Source: Mucilaginibacter jinjuensis
GTDB taxonomy: Bacteria > Bacteroidota > Bacteroidia > Sphingobacteriales > Sphingobacteriaceae
Assembly: GCF_028596025.1 (NCBI RefSeq)
Contig: NZ_CP117167.1
Coordinates: forward strand, 3,782,001 to 3,846,000
Length of the DNA: 64,000 bases
Direction: 5' to 3'
Shown here: piece by piece, positions 8,484 to 16,303 of the stretch
Position numbering within the stretch: position 1 is the stretch's first letter
How the letters are laid out: the number at the start of each line of letters is the position of its first letter
Translations under genes and position numbers: made by a program
Notes under the pieces: generated by a model
The model's input: the letters and a program-made list of their open reading frames with translations, nothing else
Told to the model about the DNA's origin: nothing
Database searches by the model: none

Positions 8484-10889
8484 TTAGAATTTAAGCGCTA
8501 AGCTACCAATAAAGGTAGCTGGTGCTTGCGGCGTTAAACGCTCTGACCAAGCTTTTTCGCTCGTCAGGTTATCAACCTTGAAACCAATACGGTATCTCGG
8601 CTGATCGTAAAATAACGAAGCATCGAGCATGGTATAAGCCGGAATGATCAATTTTGATGTTTGCGTGTTGGTTTGATATGATTTGCTGCCATAATCACCG
8701 CCAAATCCAATTCCTAAACCTTTTAAATCGCCAGCCAGCATGCGGTAACTTGCCCAGAAATTAACAGTAGTACCGGGGCCAGATAGTGCAGGTCTTAAAC
8801 CCTGTACCGATGGATCGCCTTTTGTGAATTTAATATCGTTATAAGCGTAACCAGCCACAAGGTTTAATCCCGGAAATGGGTTAGCTGTTAAGTCTACCTC
8901 TAAGCCCTTGCTGCGTTGTGTGCCATCCTGGATCTGGTAATTAGCATCGGTGGGGTCGGTACGTAATACATCGGCGACATTGATGTTGTATAAGCTAATG
9001 GTTCCAACCAATTTATGGTCGAGCACATCGCCTTTAACACCAAATTCAACCTGGTTACCATGTTCCGGTTTAAAGATACTACCGTCTTTAGCAGTACCGC
9101 TGTGATTGAAGAAACCATTGAGGTAATTACCAAAAAACGATAGATGATCTTTAACAGGCTCGTAAACTAAACCCATTTTAGGCGATAATGCGGTTTGACC
9201 GAATGGCCCAGCTTGTGAACCGCTTGTACCTATACCACCACCGGTTACACCGGTAGTAATGTTATAATTACCCAGGTACTGGTAGTGATCAACCCTTAAA
9301 CTAACCATGGCATTTAACTGATCTGTAATGTTGAACACATCAGATGCATAAGCCGAATATGTGTTATCCCTATTGGTCTCTTTTCTTAAAGTACCGCTGG
9401 TAGTTAATGAATCGACCCTGAATTTGTTTACCACATATTTAGGTGATGGTTTAATAAAGTTAACTGTAGATGTATTAACAGTTACACGATCAAAATCATT
9501 GTAATTACCATAATAATCTAAACCGGCTACGATCCTGTTACGGAAATGGCCGATCTTAAAATCGCCGATAAAGTTCTGTTGTACATCTGTAGCAGTAAAA
9601 GAGGTAGATCCCACAATAACCTGCGGCCTGATCAAAGAATCCTTAGCGCCTGGTTTTGGGGTACCGGTGTTTTTAATCCCGGTAAGTGCAGTAATATAAC
9701 CGTTGATGTTTGATCTGGCGCGTGAAATGATGGTTTGTGAAGTCCAGTTACCAGAGATCTTATAATTAAGCTGTGCAAAGATGTTTACCATTTGCGTTTG
9801 GTACGGTAAATCATTACTCAGGAAAGTTTTTTTGTAAGGAAACTCTGTATCCAAAATAGTTTGTGTTTTGTTGCTGCCTGCATAAGGGTTAAAACGTACC
9901 ACAGAGGTTGCTTTAGCCTGGCCAAATTCTACATCGAGCAATAAGGATAAACGATCTGTTATCTGGTACGAGAAACTTGGCGCAAGGCTTAAAGTATTGC
10001 TAAAACTCTGATCCTGGAAGCTTTTCTGATACGTTGTAGCGCCATTTAATCTAAACAAGGCTGTTCTATCAGCATTAACAGGTGTATTTATATCCAGTGT
10101 TAAGCGGTTTAAGTTCCAGCTACCTCCATAATAGGCAACTTCGCCGCCAAAACCGTTATAAGGTTTTTTAGTGACCCGGTTAACAAAACCACCATAACTG
10201 CTGGAAACGCTATTACCAAATAAAGTAGCAGAAGGGCCTTTAAGGGCTTCTATACGCTCAAGATTGGCTGGATCGATTACCGAGAAAGCTGTACCAGCAA
10301 CGCCGTTTCGGCCGTTAGGTTCAACCTCAAAACCTCTGGAGTGAAAAGTAACACGGCCCTGGTTGGCTACGGTAGGGATACCAGCGCCGGGAATGTCTTT
10401 ACCCACGCTACCCAGATCAACCACCATTTGCTCCTGGATAAGTTCTTTAGAAACCGAGTTATAAACCTGCGGGTTTTCTAAGTTCTTTAAAGGCAGTTTC
10501 GCAATATAAACGCTTTCCTTCTTCGAAAACTTATTGGTATTACCGGTTACGGTTACCTCTTGCAGGGCGCTGATGTTTTCTTTAGTAAATTGGTAATTGG
10601 CAGTTGTAGCCTGGCCGGCAACAACAGTTACCTGTAAATCTTGCTCGGCCGCGCCTAGCACCTGAATTTTTAACTGGTAAGTACCTGGCTGTAAGTTTCT
10701 GAGTGCATAGTTGCCATGCTCGTCAGACAATGTTGTTTTTGCCAGTTGTACAATAGATACCGATGCGGATGCAAACGGCTGGCCGCTTACCATTGTAATT
10801 TTACCGGTAACATCGCCGGTTGTTTGTGCATAGGTAGATGTAGCGCAGAAAAGTATGGCTAATAAAAGCAGAGCGTATCGTTTAATCAT
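8484..10889 (-). CDS. TonB-dependent siderophore-type receptor
   Basis: Outer-membrane active transporter. I place the start at the ATG at 10889 (MIKRYALLLLAILFCATSTYAQ, 801 residues); the longer frame begins with a TTG at 10907 and spoils the signal peptide. After the signal comes a carboxypeptidase-regulatory-like beta domain (about residues 22-110: GDVTGKITMVSGQPFASASV), then a plug with GKDIPGAGIPTVANQGRVTF and RIEALKGPSATLFG, and a long beta barrel ending in Phe (IGSLALKF). Plug and barrel resemble the siderophore-receptor group. The DUF4198 gene follows after 20 bp. Iron or another chelated metal is the likely cargo. No Fur box was recognised. Confidence 0.9.
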   Translation of the reverse strand: MIKRYALLLLAILFCATSTYAQTTGDVTGKITMVSGQPFASASVSIVQLAKTTLSDEHGNYALRNLQPGTYQLKIQVLGAAEQDLQVTVVAGQATTANYQFTKENISALQEVTVTGNTNKFSKKESVYIAKLPLKNLENPQVYNSVSKELIQEQMVVDLGSVGKDIPGAGIPTVANQGRVTFHSRGFEVEPNGRNGVAGTAFSVIDPANLERIEALKGPSATLFGNSVSSSYGGFVNRVTKKPYNGFGGEVAYYGGSWNLNRLTLDINTPVNADRTALFRLNGATTYQKSFQDQSFSNTLSLAPSFSYQITDRLSLLLDVEFGQAKATSVVRFNPYAGSNKTQTILDTEFPYKKTFLSNDLPYQTQMVNIFAQLNYKISGNWTSQTIISRARSNINGYITALTGIKNTGTPKPGAKDSLIRPQVIVGSTSFTATDVQQNFIGDFKIGHFRNRIVAGLDYYGNYNDFDRVTVNTSTVNFIKPSPKYVVNKFRVDSLTTSGTLRKETNRDNTYSAYASDVFNITDQLNAMVSLRVDHYQYLGNYNITTGVTGGGIGTSGSQAGPFGQTALSPKMGLVYEPVKDHLSFFGNYLNGFFNHSGTAKDGSIFKPEHGNQVEFGVKGDVLDHKLVGTISLYNINVADVLRTDPTDANYQIQDGTQRSKGLEVDLTANPFPGLNLVAGYAYNDIKFTKGDPSVQGLRPALSGPGTTVNFWASYRMLAGDLKGLGIGFGGDYGSKSYQTNTQTSKLIIPAYTMLDASLFYDQPRYRIGFKVDNLTSEKAWSERLTPQAPATFIGSLALKF

Positions 10890-10960
10890 AGTTTTAATTT
10901 TCTGCAAATGTATTTATTTAGACTAATTATAAACAACAGAAATCAAAAAAAGATATACCA

Positions 10961-10998
10961 AAAAAGAGAGGGCAAAACCATCTGTTGGCTTTGCCCTC
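10961..10998 (-). terminator. Rho-independent terminator after the acidic small protein gene
   Basis: Stem GAGGGCAAA (10968-10976) pairs with TTTGCCCTC (10990-10998). On the minus strand it is followed by CTCTTTTTTGG, a good U-tract. It lies 66 bp past the stop at 11065. Confidence 0.8.
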
Positions 10999-11064
10999 TT
11001 TAGCAAATGTTTTTAAAGTAACATAACCTATCGGCTAATTAGCCCGGTTTATGTTCGTTAGGTA

Positions 11065-11280
11065 TTATTCGTCGTCATCTTCCAGAAGCGGCTGTTCGTT
11101 CAGCTCTTCATCTGCAGGGTCTTCGATATCTGCGTCTTCATCTTCCAGATCGTAGTCCTCGTCAGTATCATCATCTGCAAGTTCATCAGTTTCATTGTCG
11201 TCATCCGGCTCAGGATCAGACACAGCTAAAAATGATCCATTTTCCAGCAGATCAGTGGTTTCAAAATTTTCTGTTTTCAT
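11065..11280 (-). CDS. Small, extremely acidic hypothetical protein
   Basis: 71 residues. After a short N-terminal part (MKTENFETTDLLENGSFLAV), nearly every second residue is Asp or Glu (DDDNETDELADDDTDEDYD), with almost no basic residues. No signal peptide, membrane segment or known domain is visible, and it is probably disordered. It stands alone, with a terminator 66 bp downstream and the divergent lipid-kinase gene upstream. The clean terminator and coding-like composition support a real gene. Function is not recognised; such proteins may bind cations or basic proteins, but nothing here shows it. Confidence 0.65.
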   Translation of the reverse strand: MKTENFETTDLLENGSFLAVSDPEPDDDNETDELADDDTDEDYDLEDEDADIEDPADEELNEQPLLEDDDE

Positions 11281-11421
11281 GGCATTTGTTTTATGTGAGT
11301 TACAAGATGGTAAATGCTTATAAAGACAACGTTACGCTTTCATGAATTTTAATCTGCACTAAAATTAATTTACAATTTCAGAAGCAATAGCCCCATATCA
11401 TTGTTATCAACCAAAGTAAAA

Positions 11422-12312
11422 ATGAAACAACACCAACGTATATACCTAATCATCAATCCGGGCGCCGGGCAGGATGAGCCGATAATGGAAATGATTGACC
11501 GGATATTTCATGACAGCGGGAGACAGCCGATCACAGTGCATGTACTTGAAGAAGGTGAACAAGCAGCTGATCTGATACGAAAGGTGTTGCCCGAAACCGA
11601 CCTTGTGGCTGTTTATGGTGGTGATGGCAGTGTAACTGAAGCTGCCGCTGCGCTCATTGGCACCGGCATACCGCTGGCTATTATCCCGGGCGGCACGGCC
11701 AATGTGTTGGCCAAAGAACTGGGCATACCACAGGATACGGAAACTGCATTAAGATTAATTCAACAAAATCAATATCAATTAAAAACAATTGACACCGGGC
11801 TGGTTAATAACCGGTCTTTTTTACTCAGGGTGAACCTTGGTGTTATGGCTGAAATGATTACGGAAACCGACCCCGATCTCAAAGACAAAATAGGGCAACT
11901 GGCTTATGGTGTTGCCACGATCAAAAGTATCTATGAAGCCGAGCCTGTCTCCTATCAATTAAATATAGATGGGGAAACGGTTAATGCTAACGGGGTATCT
12001 TTAACAGTTACCAATTCGGGCAGTATGGGTATAGGCGACTTGCAACTAAGCCCCGACATCCATATAAATGATGGCCTGCTGGATGTTGTTTTGCTGAAAG
12101 ATACCGGCGTGCTCTCTATCCTTAAGGCAGCAGGTAGTGCTTTATTCGGCCATGAAACGGATGCAGTGAGCCATTGGGCCTGCCGGGAAGTAACCATTAC
12201 CATGCCTGAAGAACAATTGTATTTGTGTGATGATTGTGAGGATAAAGCCACGAGCCTGCATATTAAAGTAGTGCCGGCTTCTTTATCTGTTGTTTTACCT
12301 CTAAACTCCTGA
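11422..12312 (+). CDS. Diacylglycerol/lipid kinase family protein (YegS/DgkB-like)
   Basis: Predicted soluble lipid kinase. I start at the ATG at 11422 (MKQHQRIYLIINPGAG, 296 residues); the frame extends to a TTG at 11401 that adds seven unconvincing residues. The DAGK catalytic signature is intact: nucleotide-loop NPGAG at 12-16, GGDGS at 66-70 and PGGTAN at 89-94. The C-terminal beta-sandwich follows (LQLSPDIHINDGLLDVVLLK), typical of YegS/DgkB. The length is normal. The phosphatase gene begins 4 bp after the stop, so the two are one operon. Substrate could be diacylglycerol, ceramide or phosphatidylglycerol; the sequence does not decide. Confidence 0.9.
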   Translation: MKQHQRIYLIINPGAGQDEPIMEMIDRIFHDSGRQPITVHVLEEGEQAADLIRKVLPETDLVAVYGGDGSVTEAAAALIGTGIPLAIIPGGTANVLAKELGIPQDTETALRLIQQNQYQLKTIDTGLVNNRSFLLRVNLGVMAEMITETDPDLKDKIGQLAYGVATIKSIYEAEPVSYQLNIDGETVNANGVSLTVTNSGSMGIGDLQLSPDIHINDGLLDVVLLKDTGVLSILKAAGSALFGHETDAVSHWACREVTITMPEEQLYLCDDCEDKATSLHIKVVPASLSVVLPLNS

Positions 12313-12316
12313 AAAT

Positions 12317-12871
12317 ATGCTGGCTAAAATCAAAAGCCTTTTTACGCTGATCATAATTTTTATGCAAAAGGTGTGGGATAATATTTATCGCCTATTTAAT
12401 GGCATCCCAACACTAAAACGCAGCCAGATAACCGCCAACCTATTCCTTGGCAGCCAATATACTTTGGCTGGTCTTCAAAAACTAAAGTCACTTGGTATAA
12501 CCGCTATTATTAATATGCGGATGCATCCCGTTTACCAGGAATCTCAATATGAAGGTTTTAAATACCTGCACCTGCCCACTTTAGATAATACGCCCCCAGA
12601 TTTAGATATATTGATCCGCGGTGCTGAATTTGCCGGTAATGAAATTAAGAATGGCGGCAAGGTGTATGTGCATTGCCGCCAGGGTTTAGGACGCGGCCCT
12701 ACTATGGCCATCGCCTATTTGATTAGCACAGGATTAACTTTTGAAGATGCCTTTGCCCTGGTTAAAAAAGTGAGGACCTTCATCAACCCGCGCCCCGGCC
12801 AGATAGAACGGTTAAAAGAACTGGAAAAATATTATCAAACGCACCCCACTACCAGCGTGTTGCCTTCCTGA
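12317..12871 (+). CDS. Dual-specificity-type protein/lipid phosphatase
   Basis: Cys-based phosphatase of 184 residues. An N-terminal hydrophobic stretch (SLFTLIIIFMQKVW, residues 7-20) may be a membrane anchor. The DSP core follows: ITANLFLGSQYTL, general-acid candidate D90 in LPTLDNTPP, and the P-loop HCRQGLGR with Cys120 and Arg126 (C-x5-R). The residue after the Arg is Gly-Pro rather than the common Ser/Thr, an unusual P-loop tail. Being 4 bp behind a lipid kinase, it may act on a phospholipid like PTPMT1-type enzymes rather than on protein. That is inference from context. Confidence 0.85.
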   Translation: MLAKIKSLFTLIIIFMQKVWDNIYRLFNGIPTLKRSQITANLFLGSQYTLAGLQKLKSLGITAIINMRMHPVYQESQYEGFKYLHLPTLDNTPPDLDILIRGAEFAGNEIKNGGKVYVHCRQGLGRGPTMAIAYLISTGLTFEDAFALVKKVRTFINPRPGQIERLKELEKYYQTHPTTSVLPS

Positions 12872-12888
12872 CTCGCTACTGATTCTAC

Positions 12889-13887
12889 TTACAAATAAGG
12901 CGCAAGTACCTCAGCTAATTTATTGCCTGCTTTTACCTGGCCGCTTACACTTGGATGTGCACCATCGTTATAATCATCGGTATTAACAGTTATCCAGCCC
13001 TTGGTATCAATAAAGTGTATCTTTTTGTCTCCTGCCGCAATTTGTGCATTTACTGCCGCGAGCGTAGGTGTCTCTTTTAGCCCCAGAAATGTCCGCATTA
13101 CTAAAATTTGGGCATCTAAAAACTTAGTCCTTATATCTTTTAAAAATTTAATATAACGCTCTCTAAAAAGGCTGTCGGGTATTTTATTGGCATTATCATT
13201 TGTACCTAAATTAATTACGATAACCCGGGGCGTGTATCTCTTAAAATCCCAATCTTCGGGGGTAACTGTTTTGGCACCTTTTAATTTAAAATATTGAACT
13301 TCCATCCCTACCCCTTTTACGCCATCAACCAGGCAAATACCGGGGAATGCGATCTGGGTGTGCTCGACACCTGATTTCTCGGCAGCAATCCATCCATAGT
13401 CTGACACATTGACTTGCGCATCGGTGTAACCAGCTGTAATAGAATCGCCAATATATTCTACTAATATTTTTGATACAGGAAGCTCGCTTGTCCGGGCCTT
13501 ATCATCGAATAAAAATCCCTTAAAGCTAAACTCGTAATCATAATCCTTACCCTGTGCAACAGTAATGGTATGGGTTGTATTAGTTAAGGGTGTGGGACTA
13601 AGGTTAACGGTATCGCCCACGTTAAGGAAACTAATCCATGGGCCGTTATCTATTTTGGCGAAGAAGTTTGTTTTGTGGCCTGTCCTTAATTTAACGGTAG
13701 TACCTGTAAAGTTTACTTTGATATAGGCACCTCCCCAGTAACTAAAATATTCGGACGAATTACTAAAATCCCAGCGGCCAATATATTTGATATGCTTGTC
13801 TTGCAATGAGCCTGGTGCTGCGGCAATTGCTTTGGCAGATACCAGTACGAGCAGAATAATTATCGTTTTTAAAATGGAGTTGATCAT
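12889..13887 (-). CDS. SGNH/GDSL esterase, CE2-type acetylxylan/carbohydrate deacetylase
   Basis: Secreted esterase of 332 residues with signal peptide (IIILLVLVSAKAIAAAPG). An N-terminal jelly-roll (GRWDFSNSSEYFSYWGGAYI, residues 37-56 onward) precedes the SGNH domain: YIGDSITAGYTD with nucleophile S149, GTNDNAN in block III, and D308-x-x-H311 in DGAHPSVSG. Jelly-roll plus SGNH is the family CE2 plan, whose members remove O-acetyl groups from plant or other glycans. It converges with the phosphatase gene and follows the carbamoyltransferase gene by 77 bp, but that gap holds its own repeat box (13908-13952) of the PUL type. It is therefore probably co-regulated with the PUL rather than with the carbamoyl cassette. 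Confidence 0.87.
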   Translation of the reverse strand: MINSILKTIIILLVLVSAKAIAAAPGSLQDKHIKYIGRWDFSNSSEYFSYWGGAYIKVNFTGTTVKLRTGHKTNFFAKIDNGPWISFLNVGDTVNLSPTPLTNTTHTITVAQGKDYDYEFSFKGFLFDDKARTSELPVSKILVEYIGDSITAGYTDAQVNVSDYGWIAAEKSGVEHTQIAFPGICLVDGVKGVGMEVQYFKLKGAKTVTPEDWDFKRYTPRVIVINLGTNDNANKIPDSLFRERYIKFLKDIRTKFLDAQILVMRTFLGLKETPTLAAVNAQIAAGDKKIHFIDTKGWITVNTDDYNDGAHPSVSGQVKAGNKLAEVLAPYL

Positions 13888-13907
13888 ATAATAGCTTTAG
13901 TTTTTCA

Positions 13908-13952
13908 CTAAATAAACCGATAACAATAATTAAACTTTAATATTTCCTTAAC
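13908..13952 (-). promoter_or_regulatory. 11-bp-phased PUL box and -7 element before the CE2 esterase
   Basis: Minus-strand units GTTAAGG (13946-13952), ATTAAAG (13935-13941) and ATTATTG (13924-13930) at exact 11-bp steps. After an 8-bp spacer comes TTATTTAG (13908-13915), a weak match to the Bacteroidota -7 TAnnTTTG. The box ends about 36 bp before the ATG at 13887. Confidence 0.6.
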
Positions 13953-13964
13953 GGGGAAAGCGGA

Positions 13965-15761
13965 TTACTTTTTCAACAGATAATTTCCCAGCACCAGCAC
14001 ATCTAAGCCCGTTTTTAGAAAGTCCTGGTAAGCATCTTCGGGTGTGCAGACTATTGGTTCGTCCTTAACATTAAAAGAAGTGTTAACAAGCAGCCCATCT
14101 CCAGTCAGCGTTTTAAAGGCCGAAAGCAATTGCCACAATTTAGGGTTTATATGCTTATTCACCGTTTGTACCCGTGCCGAATAATCTACATGTGTTACGG
14201 CAGGTATGGTAGATCGGGAATAAGCCAAACGTGTATACATATCCAGCTCCCAGTAATTAGGCGGGTGAGGCTTTAGTAGATTATCATTAACCTGCTTTAC
14301 AAACAACATGTATGGCGAAGGTGCATTCATTTTAAAGTACAGATGCGTATCCTCCTCCAAAACACATGGCGCAAAAGGCCGAAAATCTTCCCTGAATTTA
14401 ATTTTACGGTTGATGATGCTTTGCATCAACGGGTTGCGGGCATCACCTAAAATACTCCGGTTACCTAATGCCCGTGGGCCAAATTCCATCCGCCCCTGAA
14501 ACCAACCGATCACTTTACCATCTGCTATCAGTTCGCTTACTGTAGTGGCGAGTTCAGTAAAATCGGGATAATGCTCATACAATGCACCATGCTTTTTGAT
14601 CGTGTTTAAAATGGACTTATCATCATACCCCGGGCCCAGGTAAGCGCCTTTCATCAAATCTACAGAAGAATTTATTTTCTCCTGATCATGATAAATATGA
14701 TGCGCAGCATAAGCAGCACCTAAAGCCCCACCTGCATCACCGGCAGCAGGTTGGATCCAGATGTTTTTAAAAATGCCTTCATCCTGGATACGGCTATTGG
14801 CTACACAATTTAAGGCCACACCTCCTGCCATCACCACGTTATCTGAATTTGTTAAACGCTTTGCCGTGCGGGCAAGGCTGATCATTATTTCTTCTGTTAC
14901 CTGTTGTATAGCCAGGGCAAGGTTAATATGCTGTTGGTTTAGTTCTTCATCCGGTTCCCGTTTGTTTACGCTGAGCAAGGCAGCCCAGCGTTTATTATTA
15001 GTCATTTTAAGTTCGGTAGCAAACTCAAAATATTTCATGTTGAGTAAAATTGAGCCATCAGTTCTGATGTCGACTAAATCTGCTTTTATCTTCTCTTTAA
15101 AGTTTGAAACTTCTGTCGATTCTGGATTTCCATAAGATGCCAGTCCCATTACTTTATATTCACCTTCGTTAATCTTAAAACCGAGATAATAAGTAAACGC
15201 TGCGTATAACAAGCCAACAGAATGCGGAAAATGTTGCTCCATCAATATCCTGATCTCTTTACCCCTGCCGTGGCATATTGTGGTGGTAGCCCACTCACCT
15301 ACCCCATCAACCGTAAGTATGGCTGCTTCCTGATATGGCGATGGGTAATAAGCGCTTGCTGTATGCGATAAATGATGTTCGGGAAATAAAAGTGCAGGCG
15401 ATTTACCATCGATCGAAAATCTTTTCTTTAATGCGCCTTTAATAAAAAGTTTATCCTTTAACCATAAGGGAATAGCCGTAACAAAACTCAATAAACCTTT
15501 CGGTGCGAACGCATGATAAGTCTCGAGCAGGCGTTCGAATTTTAACAGCGGTTTATCATAAAAGGCAACGCTAGTAATATCGGCATAAGTTAAACCGGCT
15601 TCCTGCAATACGTAGTTAACTGCGTTTTGGGGGAAAGATGAATCGTGTTTAATGCGGGTAAAACGCTCCTCCTGGGCTGCGGCAATAATCTCACCGTCGA
15701 TAAGCAGTACAGCCGCACTATCATGATAAAATGCCGAAATACCTAATATTACCAACGGCAT
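13965..15761 (-). CDS. Carbamoyltransferase, NodU/TobZ/HypF-like family
   Basis: Enzyme that would use carbamoyl phosphate and ATP to carbamoylate a hydroxyl group. I start at the ATG at 15761 (MPLVILGISAFYHDSAAV, 598 residues); the longer frame starts with GTG at 15833 and overlaps the small DUF5989 gene. The N-terminal Kae1-like domain carries GISAFYHDSAAV, EERFTRIKHD, the metal-site region PEHHLSHTASAYY and VDGVGEWATT. The C-terminal YrdC-like domain carries GRMEFGPRALGNRSIL, the hallmark of this family. It is the last gene of the TPR-SGNH, SxtJ, DUF5989, carbamoyltransferase cassette. The acceptor is unknown; a cell-surface or secreted glycan is my inference from the membrane-bound partners. 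Confidence 0.93.
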   Translation of the reverse strand: MPLVILGISAFYHDSAAVLLIDGEIIAAAQEERFTRIKHDSSFPQNAVNYVLQEAGLTYADITSVAFYDKPLLKFERLLETYHAFAPKGLLSFVTAIPLWLKDKLFIKGALKKRFSIDGKSPALLFPEHHLSHTASAYYPSPYQEAAILTVDGVGEWATTTICHGRGKEIRILMEQHFPHSVGLLYAAFTYYLGFKINEGEYKVMGLASYGNPESTEVSNFKEKIKADLVDIRTDGSILLNMKYFEFATELKMTNNKRWAALLSVNKREPDEELNQQHINLALAIQQVTEEIMISLARTAKRLTNSDNVVMAGGVALNCVANSRIQDEGIFKNIWIQPAAGDAGGALGAAYAAHHIYHDQEKINSSVDLMKGAYLGPGYDDKSILNTIKKHGALYEHYPDFTELATTVSELIADGKVIGWFQGRMEFGPRALGNRSILGDARNPLMQSIINRKIKFREDFRPFAPCVLEEDTHLYFKMNAPSPYMLFVKQVNDNLLKPHPPNYWELDMYTRLAYSRSTIPAVTHVDYSARVQTVNKHINPKLWQLLSAFKTLTGDGLLVNTSFNVKDEPIVCTPEDAYQDFLKTGLDVLVLGNYLLKK

Positions 15762-15766
15762 AACAA

Positions 15767-15916
15767 CTAAAATATGGTGTAAATAAAAGGCGCCAATGCG
15801 GGTACGCTGCTCAGCACAATCAGCGCTGCACACAAAACAAAAACCACTATGAGGGGGATAAGCCAGTACCGTTTACGTGTTTTGAGGAAAAGGAATAGTT
15901 CTTTAATAAACTCCAT
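15767..15916 (-). CDS. DUF5989-like small membrane protein (49 aa)
   Basis: Too short for most gene callers. It starts at the ATG at 15916 with MEFIKELFLFLKTRKRYW, continues with one membrane helix (LIPLIVVFVLCAALIVLSSV) and ends APFIYTIF at the TAG 15767-15769. The amphipathic start, RKRYW boundary and single helix match small proteins that regularly sit between SxtJ and carbamoyltransferase genes. Gaps are 9 bp to SxtJ upstream and 5 bp to the carbamoyltransferase downstream, so translational coupling is likely. Its role is unknown; it may anchor the soluble transferase at the membrane. Confidence 0.85.
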   Translation of the reverse strand: MEFIKELFLFLKTRKRYWLIPLIVVFVLCAALIVLSSVPALAPFIYTIF

Positions 15917-15925
15917 GTTGCATTT

Positions 15926-16303
15926 TTAAAAAGTATGGATGAGATCGTCTTGGGTAAAAACATGGTCGCGAACGTGCATTACCGATCCTGATGCTTTTTT
16001 AAATTGCCTCAGTTTCAAATTATCATTCCCCATTAATTTACGGAATAAACCGACCGGCATCACGACTACAAAAAATATAATGGGCATCAATATAACCGGT
16101 CCAACCACGCTTAATATCTTCGATAACCCCAACCACAAAAAAGCAAAAGGAAAAAACAGGTAAGGGATTAATACGGTTACCAATGCCAGGCTAAATGCCA
16201 CATCAACCCATATAGCCGTTTTATATTTGAGGGCAAAGAACAACACAACCAATATTGCTACCTGCCCAAATTCCACACACTGTTGCTTCTTGATCATTAA
16301 CAT
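15926..16303 (-). CDS. SxtJ-family small membrane protein
   Basis: 125 residues with about three membrane segments (FGQVAILVVLFFALKY, FSLALVTVLIPYLFF and VILMPIIFFVVVMPVGLF). The cytosolic tail holds the family signature LKLRQFKKASGSVMHVRDH. SxtJ proteins were named from the saxitoxin cluster but are widespread beside carbamoyltransferases; their biochemical role is not established. The start at 16303 overlaps the TAA of the upstream TPR-SGNH gene by one base (TAATG), and an alternative ATG is at 16297. Tight coupling marks this as the second gene of the cassette. Confidence 0.88.
   Translation of the reverse strand: MLMIKKQQCVEFGQVAILVVLFFALKYKTAIWVDVAFSLALVTVLIPYLFFPFAFLWLGLSKILSVVGPVILMPIIFFVVVMPVGLFRKLMGNDNLKLRQFKKASGSVMHVRDHVFTQDDLIHTF

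Noticed and set aside
15762..15833. N-terminal extension of the carbamoyltransferase from a GTG
   Set aside because: The extension reads the 49-residue DUF5989 gene in another frame, and the family N-terminus begins at the ATG at 15761.
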